Assembly: GCA_937901365.1 (NCBI GenBank)
Contig: CALCEF010000034.1
Span: forward strand, 1 to 5,808
Source: an uncultured euryarchaeote
GTDB taxonomy: Archaea; Thermoplasmatota; Poseidoniia; Poseidoniales; Thalassarchaeaceae
Length of the DNA stretch: 5,808 nucleotides
Direction of reading: 5' to 3'
The notes under the pieces were generated by a model. The model had not been told where the DNA came from and did not search any database. It saw only the letters and a list, made by a program, of their open reading frames with translations. Shown here one piece after another: positions 1-5,120 of the stretch. The first letter of the stretch is position 1. Every line of letters begins with the position of its first letter. The position numbers were made by a program, and so were the translations under genes.

Positions 1-123
1 GGACCCGGTCCAAGCCCAGGGCCATCCAGCAACAACGAGGATGGTGAAGAAATCACAGTCTCATGGAGAGTCGTTGGAGTTGAAGTGTCAGTGACTCCGG
101 TTGTAGAAGTCAGCATCAGCTGA
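1..123 (+). CDS. C-terminal end of an unidentified protein (5' end outside window)
   Basis: Frame 1 is open from the first base to a TGA at 121-123 and gives 40 residues. The first part is a Gly/Pro/Ser/Asn linker (GPGPSPGPSSNNEDGEE). The rest alternates Val/Ile with polar residues (ITVSWRVVGVEVSVTP, then VVEVSIS), which suggests a beta-rich tail of a secreted or surface protein after a flexible linker; that is inference. The family cannot be recognised from so little. The stop directly abuts the stop of the convergent GTPase gene (complement of 124-126), so no intergenic base remains between them. That exact fit supports this being a real gene end, but the fragment is short and the call is moderate. 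Confidence 0.55.
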   Translation, partial: GPGPSPGPSSNNEDGEEITVSWRVVGVEVSVTPVVEVSIS

Positions 124-1410
124 TTACGTCTTTGCGACGATTTTGATGACATCGTTGTCTTTCAATTCGTGATCTGCTCCAATGACTCGACCGGTTCGAC
201 CATCGACGGCTCGAATGAACCCGTCTCCTAAGTCGGAATGGACTGCGTAAGCCAATTCCTTGGCGGTCGCTCCATGTTGTACCAACAAAGCATCCGGAAG
301 TACTCGGCCATCCCCATCGGTCCAATGGCCTTCATCCTGAACAGGATAAGCCACAATGCGGTCTAATCGCTCACGAACGATGCGTGAAACCAATTCGACC
401 AAACCGGTTCCTCCGAGGCGTTCTAATCGCTCTCCGAGAGCTTCTAGCCCTTTTCTCTGAGCCTCATTCAACCCGGATTCTCCCGCCTCTGTCAATGTGA
501 AGTTCTGAGCACCTGGTGGATAATCGATGAAACCCGCTTTAGCTGCTCTGCGGAGTGCCAATTCACTATCTGCACTGGTCGGTAACAGAATGCCACCTTC
601 AGAGGCAACCTTGGATGCTAGAGCGTCCCATGCTCCCGCCTCTGCTACATCGGCCTTGTTGGCTGCAACACAAAGCGGAAACACTGCCCTGCGTAGATGA
701 TGTGAAAGTGATTTGCGAACGGTGTCATCCCAATCCCAAGGTACACCGAGATTTGCATTGTCATCTTTGAATGCTGAAATTGCATTCATGACCATTGATT
801 CTGTGCCACCAATTCCTGATAATTGGGCGGTGATAAAATCGACCAAACCGCGATCGCCTTCCGCTTGAACACGACGGACTCCTCTGGCCCATCCGGTGTC
901 TAGGATGCCCTGTATCCACATGGCCAATTCATCCACAAGGAATGCATGTTCATCCATTGGGTTACAGGAACCCGGTCCCAATGGATTGCCTTCGATATCT
1001 GTTCCACCGGATGCGTCTACCACCTGAATGAGAGCATCACACTGAGCGAGATCATTGAGAAATTGATTTCCTCGACCCTTGCCATCATGTGCACCAGGTA
1101 CCAAACCGGCAACATCTACCAATGTGACTGGAATGGTTCGGCAGTGCCCAATGCAGGCTCCAGTTCTTGGTTCACACAAACTTCCAGCACGTGGATCGTC
1201 AGGGGATGTCGGATCTAGACGGCCGTCTGCTTCCCGCTTTTCTCGCAGTGTTTTGCAGGGGCAACTGGCCTCTGCAGGAAGAAAGGTGACACCCACGTTG
1301 GGGTCGATAGTTGTGAACGGATAGTTTGCGATTTCAACCGCACTTTCGGTCAAGGCAGCGAAGGTGGTCGATTTGCCCACGTTGGGCTTGCCAACCAACC
1401 CAATACGCAT
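124..1410 (-). CDS. ychF: Archaeal YchF/Ygr210-type Obg-family GTPase with TGS domain
   Basis: This is a cytosolic Obg-family GTPase, a family linked to ribosomes and translation. Visible motifs, numbered from the ATG: P-loop GKPNVGKST at 7-15, switch-I Thr pair near 33-34, G3 DVAGLVPGAH at 99-108 followed by a Gly-rich stretch (GKGRGN), NKAD at 251-254, and a C-terminal TGS domain at about 351-428. NKxD is the canonical guanine-specificity motif; bacterial YchF and human OLA1 carry NMxE and prefer ATP. With the Gly-rich stretch this points to the archaeal/fungal Ygr210 subfamily. Five cysteines (50, 52, 79, 86, 90) lie between switch I and G3. The upstream gene's TGA is at 1415-1413. I chose ATG 1410 because the family usually starts MRIGLVGKPNVGKS and GAGG (1424-1421) lies 10 nt upstream; a GTG at 1416 would add two residues and overlap that stop. 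It is third in a tight cluster and probably translationally coupled. Confidence 0.93.
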   Translation of the reverse strand: MRIGLVGKPNVGKSTTFAALTESAVEIANYPFTTIDPNVGVTFLPAEASCPCKTLREKREADGRLDPTSPDDPRAGSLCEPRTGACIGHCRTIPVTLVDVAGLVPGAHDGKGRGNQFLNDLAQCDALIQVVDASGGTDIEGNPLGPGSCNPMDEHAFLVDELAMWIQGILDTGWARGVRRVQAEGDRGLVDFITAQLSGIGGTESMVMNAISAFKDDNANLGVPWDWDDTVRKSLSHHLRRAVFPLCVAANKADVAEAGAWDALASKVASEGGILLPTSADSELALRRAAKAGFIDYPPGAQNFTLTEAGESGLNEAQRKGLEALGERLERLGGTGLVELVSRIVRERLDRIVAYPVQDEGHWTDGDGRVLPDALLVQHGATAKELAYAVHSDLGDGFIRAVDGRTGRVIGADHELKDNDVIKIVAKT

Positions 1411-1412
1411 GG

Positions 1413-3011
1413 TCACTCTTCCTCATCACAGGTGTCGCAAATGACATCGATTTCCGTATCGGTACCTGCGCCTGCTGCAAGGAGTTGGCGGATTGTGGTC
1501 GAACCAGGTGTTAGTGCGATTCGATTCGCTGATGGTGATGCCGGTTCTCCAGAACCGATTGGAGTTCCACTGAATGAACCTCGAATCATGTTGAGCATCA
1601 TCAAAATGGCTGCAATGGTGACCGCATAGAATGCAATCGAGGCGAGCGTCTCGAGAGTACCGGTAGCACTCATGTCAATGAGGTCTGAATCAATGCTGTC
1701 ATTGGCAGCAGCAGCAGCGTCGTAAGCCGATGACACCATGCTCGCACCCATACTGAACAGGAATGCAAGAACTGCGCCTCCAGAGACCATCCAAGTCGTC
1801 ATGCGATTTGTCTCGTTGGAAATGAGAGCACGGCCTGATGCTTGAGGGAAGCAAGAGATGACACCACCCCAGGCGATCATTCCCATTCCACCCCAGAGGA
1901 ATAGGGTGTTCATCGATGAAGATAGGTGCTGAATCTCTCCTGTTGATTGAGCATCTGCACCCACGAACAACTGTCCAATTGCACTACCGACGAGCATGAA
2001 CATTCCGAGCATGATCGATGTGGTTGCAGAACTAGATGAGGCCTGACCCCAATTTGAACGAGCCGTTTGGAATACGTTTCCTGCTGTAGCAAGGATTGGA
2101 ATCATACTGGCTGCATAGAAGATGGTTAACATGGCTGCTTCATTCACGGAGACGCCTGCTCCTTCAATGCCAATTGGACTCAGTGTCATGAATGTCATCA
2201 AAATGGTTACACCTGCCAAGGAACGGCTCCAAAGAGGTGTGCCCGCCTCATACGGCGTAACATACAGTGCCACTGCAAGAGCGCTGGCGAGCATAGGCAA
2301 AATCACCAGACTGTCGCTTAGTGCCTGATTTACGCCGAGAACGAAATCTACCACACACATGACCAACGGCATGCTGAGGCCGCCCACAATGAGCCACTGG
2401 CTCGGCATAATTGTTTGATTCGTGCGTCGCCCGATGGTGAGGAGATGATTGGCAAGAATCGCAACCATGACCAAAGTAGCGATTGTTGCTGCGGCTGTGC
2501 AAAGGTAATCGCCCCACTTCCCACTCATGTGGTCGCTTAGAAGGCCGAGGAGCAAACTCATCGAGAAAGCGTATGAGACCAGTGTTGCGTTAGTATCGCT
2601 GGCGAGGCCTGAACCTGAAAGGCGGCCATTGATGTGGAGACCTGCACCAATGAGAAGCATGAGTATGCCCCCAGTTGCTGCATTGTATGCTGCTGTTTGG
2701 ACAGTTGCTGTAGATGGAGCATAACCGATGCTGGATAGGCTGGCAATCGCATCGGGCTCGTGAGCCATCCACATGCCAACAAATGTGAAAGAAGCACCAA
2801 TACTGGTCCACAGCATACCGTGCATCATCCATGCAACTGTGCCTGAACCTTGACGGCCCTCAAAGAGATCAGCTCCAGGTCCCAATGCCTTTTCCATAAA
2901 GAAATCGGTCATGTCCCGAACGAGTTCTTGGAAAATGGGAATTCCTCGGTTTACAAGGGCCCATACCAACAGGAAAGCAGCCCATAGCGTAACGATATCT
3001 GCTAGTAACAT
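1413..3011 (-). CDS. Polytopic membrane protein resembling B-type heme-copper oxidase subunit I but lacking metal ligands
   Basis: The 532 residues form about 13 hydrophobic helices (near 1-20, 59-80, 104-126, 140-160, 168-192, 204-228, 232-252, 263-282, 290-311, 330-352, 368-392, 405-428, 452-475), the count found in ba3-type oxidase subunit I. Compared from memory with Thermus CbaA, helix II carries WMMHGMLW (His64, matching the low-spin heme ligand). The TPVGFHHQ region reads SPIGIEGA at 278-285, so both CuB histidines become Glu283 and Gly284. The HPxVY helix reads DSLVIL from 233, and the GHFH pair falls at Met367 and Thr369. Only six His exist (64, 84, 126, 161, 189, 362). If the homology holds, this is a catalytically dead oxidase relative; automated tools may call it a cytochrome oxidase. 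After the last helix, a cytoplasmic or external tail of about 55 residues ends in an acidic CDTC (525-528). The frame is intact, with a strong SD 6 nt upstream. An unrelated transporter remains possible. Confidence 0.55.
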   Translation of the reverse strand: MLLADIVTLWAAFLLVWALVNRGIPIFQELVRDMTDFFMEKALGPGADLFEGRQGSGTVAWMMHGMLWTSIGASFTFVGMWMAHEPDAIASLSSIGYAPSTATVQTAAYNAATGGILMLLIGAGLHINGRLSGSGLASDTNATLVSYAFSMSLLLGLLSDHMSGKWGDYLCTAAATIATLVMVAILANHLLTIGRRTNQTIMPSQWLIVGGLSMPLVMCVVDFVLGVNQALSDSLVILPMLASALAVALYVTPYEAGTPLWSRSLAGVTILMTFMTLSPIGIEGAGVSVNEAAMLTIFYAASMIPILATAGNVFQTARSNWGQASSSSATTSIMLGMFMLVGSAIGQLFVGADAQSTGEIQHLSSSMNTLFLWGGMGMIAWGGVISCFPQASGRALISNETNRMTTWMVSGGAVLAFLFSMGASMVSSAYDAAAAANDSIDSDLIDMSATGTLETLASIAFYAVTIAAILMMLNMIRGSFSGTPIGSGEPASPSANRIALTPGSTTIRQLLAAGAGTDTEIDVICDTCDEEE

Positions 3012-3017
3012 GCATCA

Positions 3018-3024
3018 CACCTCC
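3018..3024 (-). promoter_or_regulatory. Strong Shine-Dalgarno for the 532-aa membrane protein
   Basis: On the minus strand GGAGGTG begins on the last base of the upstream gene's TAG stop and lies 6 nt before ATG 3011. It nearly fills the 12-nt gap, so the two membrane genes are set up as one transcript, and the match fixes the downstream start. An ATG at 3015-3013 is in another frame and lies too close to the motif. Confidence 0.8.
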
Positions 3025-3296
3025 TAATCCTCTAGGGCCTCCCCCATGACGGTTGCAACCATCATTCCAAATCCAATCATTATTCCAATCAAGAAGATCC
3101 AAATTCCACTATTGGCCAAACCACTGAACAGTGATATCACATCCCCAAGGGCTGGTATTTCCGAACCGGGGAACAAAACACCATGAAGAATAAGCAAAGC
3201 GATTGCAACGACGATACTGATGACCAACATGACTCTCGCCATGGGTGGTTCGTCGTCGCCAAGTGTGACATCAGGTAGATTCGATTCAACTGTCAT
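3024..3296 (-). CDS. Small two-helix membrane protein, unknown function
   Basis: I do not recognise the family. The 90 residues show an acidic soluble N-terminus (1-19), a first helix at about 21-42 (MLVISIVVAIALLILHGVLF), a short loop with Pro, Gly and acidic residues, a second helix at about 63-84 rich in Gly and Met, and an acidic end (GEALED). The only His (38) lies inside helix 1 in an LHG context. The gene is directly upstream of the oxidase-like membrane protein with a 12-nt gap, which suggests the products form one complex (inference). The start at ATG 3296 has GGTGAG (3311-3306) 9 nt upstream as a moderate SD; an in-frame Met19 is a weaker alternative. No good TATA box sits at the leaderless distance, so a leader is expected; a weak TTATGA-like element lies near 3351-3357. 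Confidence 0.75.
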   Translation of the reverse strand: MTVESNLPDVTLGDDEPPMARVMLVISIVVAIALLILHGVLFPGSEIPALGDVISLFSGLANSGIWIFLIGIMIGFGMMVATVMGEALED

Positions 3297-3316
3297 TTCT
3301 GAACACTCACCAAGAT

Positions 3317-3331
3317 TTGCCCTTTGGGCAA
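3317..3331. other. Short hairpin in the leader of the two-helix protein gene
   Basis: The inverted repeat TTGCCC-TTT-GGGCAA gives a perfect 6-bp stem with a 3-nt loop. It ends 5 nt before the GGTGAG motif of the gene starting at 3296, in a position where it could affect ribosome access. No function is shown; short stems like this also occur by chance. Confidence 0.4.
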
Positions 3332-3369
3332 CCCGGCCACCAGCAGGGCGCTCATAAGCGTTCGGCGGA

Positions 3370-3397
3370 CCAATGGACCCCCGGAGGGGGTCCTTGG
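3370..3397. other. Strong GC hairpin immediately after the RaSEA stop codon
   Basis: CCAA-(T)-GGACCCCC-GGA-GGGGGTCC-TTGG forms a 12-bp stem with one bulged base (T3374) and a 3-nt loop. It begins one nucleotide after the RaSEA TGA (3401-3399, minus strand) and lies in the spacer before the next gene on that strand. No T-run follows on either strand, so it is not a typical archaeal T-tract terminator. It could be a 3'-end stability or processing element, or limit readthrough between the two minus-strand units. The structure is read directly from the sequence; the role is inferred. Confidence 0.6.
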
Positions 3398-3398
3398 G

Positions 3399-4568
3399 TC
3401 AAGGGGAAAGGAGCGCTTCCACGGCATCGAGGCGACGGTCGAGGCCACTTCCCAACGGTATTGGAAGTGATGTATCGAGAGAGATTTCAGCCGCCCAACG
3501 ACTCTCACATTCACATGCCAGCCCTTCGAATTCAAGGAGAGAGCCGGATACTGAATAACGCTCGATTGCAGCGGCGACTTCCTTGTCGCACTGCCCACAG
3601 TTGTGTGCCCCCCGAATCGAACCGGCCGCAGTAGGATGTACGATGAGTCGGGTTGATGCTTCATCGCCTTCAGGATGGATGTCTGAATGAACATCACGAA
3701 TCATTTGAACCAACGACCACAACCAAGGCGGTCGGTATTCCCGATTTCGGAAAATACGATCAACGATTGTGCGCTTTTGGATGTTCATGGGATTGACACT
3801 GATTTCATCGCTGTCTTCAGCAATTTCTCGAATCCACTTTGTCGTATGTTGGAGAGCGTCTCCTTCCGACATGAATGGAGGTTTGAACAAGAGGTATGAT
3901 TTGGCCCTCAAACCGTGTGACTGCAACGTCTTGACCGCCTTCTTCCAAGTCTTGATTCTGAACCCTTTGTTGCAGTGAAATTTCAGCACTTCATCATCAT
4001 AGGCTTCAAGCCCGATTGCAACCGTACAACCCGGATGTTTCTCAGCAACCCAAGCGATCTTCTCTTCGTGACAAAGGTGTGCTTGGGCTTCCACGATCAG
4101 ATGCTTGCCCATGGCTGCGGTTTCGGTAAGTACTGTTTCCTGCCAATCCACTGGATTCTCTTCATCTTCAAAGAAGGTGCCGGAAGTGTATACTTTGATC
4201 ATGTCACAGCCTTCAAAATCGTTGAGTTGTTCTTTAGCTGCAAGCCATTGAGCGTGTAGATTGAGGCTGGTCACATCGTCTCGAACATCGTTGAAATATC
4301 CACAAAATGTGCATCCTGATTTCCACCACCATTGGCAACCACGTGTGCGGAGGATGACGGTCGCGGCGGTGCAGGGTGTGCCATCTGGCATGCGTTCGGG
4401 TGTTGTGTAAACCGTCGCCGGTTCGTCAGCATTCCATGATTCTCGGATGCGGATTGATTCGATGGCATTCTCGGGTGCTTTGACCAAATGATGTAGCTTG
4501 ACCGCCTTGCCTGGTAGGGCAAGTAAACCGGCGGTAGTCTCCTCGGCCATGCCCCTACGGGGCATCAT
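3399..4568 (-). CDS. raSEA: Archaeosine synthase radical SAM subunit (RaSEA, TIGR01210-type)
   Basis: RaSEA works with ArcS in making archaeosine at G15 of archaeal tRNAs: ArcS attaches lysine to preQ0, and RaSEA then cleaves the adduct by radical SAM chemistry to leave the formamidine. Numbering from ATG 4568 (389 aa), the cluster-binding motif is RGCQWWWKSGCTFCGY with Cys78, 86 and 89, an expanded Cx7CxxC spacing. Family-like stretches follow: KVYTSGTFF, VEAQAHL, AIGLEAYDDEVL, KSYLLFKPPFMSE and ISVNPMNIQKRT. The C-terminus carries CGQC (324-327) and CEC (352-354), seen in this family. The frame stays open to 4694, but that part overlaps the lipoprotein gene and is not family-like, so I start after 4588. 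ATGs at 4568, 4565 and 4550 all fit, none with a clear SD; 4550 (MAEETTAG) is the main alternative. It is probably cotranscribed with the lipoprotein gene, 19 nt upstream. Confidence 0.9.
   Translation of the reverse strand: MMPRRGMAEETTAGLLALPGKAVKLHHLVKAPENAIESIRIRESWNADEPATVYTTPERMPDGTPCTAATVILRTRGCQWWWKSGCTFCGYFNDVRDDVTSLNLHAQWLAAKEQLNDFEGCDMIKVYTSGTFFEDEENPVDWQETVLTETAAMGKHLIVEAQAHLCHEEKIAWVAEKHPGCTVAIGLEAYDDEVLKFHCNKGFRIKTWKKAVKTLQSHGLRAKSYLLFKPPFMSEGDALQHTTKWIREIAEDSDEISVNPMNIQKRTIVDRIFRNREYRPPWLWSLVQMIRDVHSDIHPEGDEASTRLIVHPTAAGSIRGAHNCGQCDKEVAAAIERYSVSGSLLEFEGLACECESRWAAEISLDTSLPIPLGSGLDRRLDAVEALLSP
4549..4565. other. Hairpin covering the candidate RaSEA start codons
   Basis: ATGCCCC-TAC-GGGGCAT is a perfect inverted repeat (7-bp stem, 3-nt loop). 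On the minus-strand transcript it pairs ATG 4565 at one foot with two bases of ATG 4550 at the other, just downstream of ATG 4568. It lies 22 nt past the lipoprotein stop. It could weaken RaSEA translation or mark the end of the lipoprotein unit. Part of it may simply encode MPRRG, so a regulatory role is inference. Confidence 0.45.
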
Positions 4569-4587
4569 TCCCGTTTTCAATCCGTCG

Positions 4588-5034
4588 TCACTGTACCAAA
4601 ACTTCAGATGTGCCAGAAATTTGGTCTCCGTGGTAGAAGATGTGGATCTCGACATTGGTGCCGGAGGATGAAACAATGTCGACGCCATTTTCAATCAGTG
4701 TCAGAAATTCATTGGTTTGCCAAAGGTTGTCGTCACTTCCATCTTGAGATATTAGGCAGTCTGAACCTGTTATGGTGCAGTCATACACGGAATCATCCAC
4801 TTCTAATTTCATGGTAATAGAATCCCAATGAAGATCTTCATGGGCTTCAATCCATCGAATAGAAATCAGTACGTCATCGCTATCTTCTGTTGGCGTTGAA
4901 GATGTATCTGTAGCGCGATACATGCTCCTAGATGCCGGTTCATGGGATTCACTTGCAACCAAACGCTCCATACAACCGGCGAGCGCGATCGTAATCATCA
5001 GCAAGCAAATCAGAGCAGTTATCCTCTTTCTCAT
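4588..5034 (-). CDS. Small secreted lipoprotein, unknown function
   Basis: The 148 residues begin with a lipoprotein signal peptide: basic MRKR, a hydrophobic core, then the lipobox LAGC with Cys21 as the predicted lipidated residue. A Ser/Thr/Glu-rich linker (about 28-54) follows. A probable beta-sandwich domain spans about 55-148 (start VLISIRWIEAHEDLHWD), with Cys86 and Cys93 spaced for a possible disulfide. Its pattern of hydrophobic strands, IxWIE and WxxxEFLTLIE loosely recalls secreted pilin-like archaeal domains, but I cannot name a family. An upstream in-frame ATG at 5073 would put 13 residues before the basic MRKR; ATG 5034 is preferred because the signal peptide begins there and a TATA-like box lies about 27 nt upstream. 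The gene precedes RaSEA by 19 nt on the same strand, probably without functional connection. Confidence 0.8.
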   Translation of the reverse strand: MRKRITALICLLMITIALAGCMERLVASESHEPASRSMYRATDTSSTPTEDSDDVLISIRWIEAHEDLHWDSITMKLEVDDSVYDCTITGSDCLISQDGSDDNLWQTNEFLTLIENGVDIVSSSGTNVEIHIFYHGDQISGTSEVLVQ

Positions 5035-5057
5035 GGCGCCAATAGAATACTGAAGGG

Positions 5058-5065
5058 ATATCAAA
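5058..5065 (-). promoter_or_regulatory. TATA-like box for the lipoprotein-RaSEA unit
   Basis: On the minus strand TTTGATAT is centred about 27 nt before ATG 5034. This is the distance expected if transcription starts at or next to the start codon. No SD precedes that ATG, consistent with a leaderless mRNA. The AG-containing bases just upstream could serve as a BRE. Inferred from position and composition only. Confidence 0.5.
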
Positions 5066-5090
5066 CCTATCACAATTGTCCGGGTGTGCC

Positions 5091-5098
5091 GTTATAGG
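5091..5098 (+). promoter_or_regulatory. TATA-like box for the MFS transporter gene
   Basis: GTTATAGG is centred about 26-27 nt before ATG 5121, again the leaderless distance, and there is no SD upstream of that ATG. Together with the minus-strand box at 5058-5065 it makes the 86-nt spacer a compact divergent promoter. The box is short, so confidence is moderate. Confidence 0.5.
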
Positions 5099-5120
5099 CT
5101 GAAAGGGCCTCGCGCAATAC

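Noticed and set aside
1079..1324. Plus-strand frames opposite the GTPase gene
   Set aside because: Low-complexity shadow translations of a strongly supported gene, with no motif or ribosome site of their own.
2248..2832. Minus-strand out-of-frame reading frames inside the 532-aa membrane gene
   Set aside because: They are rich in Arg, His, Ser and Cys, typical of antiphase translation; the main frame has the SD and a coherent helix pattern.
1413..3011. Calling the membrane protein a functional cytochrome oxidase
   Set aside because: The residues needed for CuB and the heme pair are not found at the expected positions, so oxygen reduction is not supported.
3351..3358. TATA-like element for the small membrane gene (minus strand, CTTATGAG)
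   Set aside because: Too weak, and about 58 nt from the ATG; mentioned only in passing with that gene.
3293..3697. 134-codon minus-strand frame across the end of RaSEA and the spacer
   Set aside because: Most of it lies antiphase inside the well-supported RaSEA coding region and has no recognisable domain; only its last 20 codons are noted separately.
3696..4259. Plus-strand frames opposite RaSEA
   Set aside because: Antisense shadows of RaSEA; no start signal, and composition is not protein-like.
4569..4694. N-terminal extension of RaSEA to ATG 4694
   Set aside because: It overlaps the lipoprotein gene by 107 nt in another frame, and its residues do not resemble the family; internal starts after 4588 fit better.
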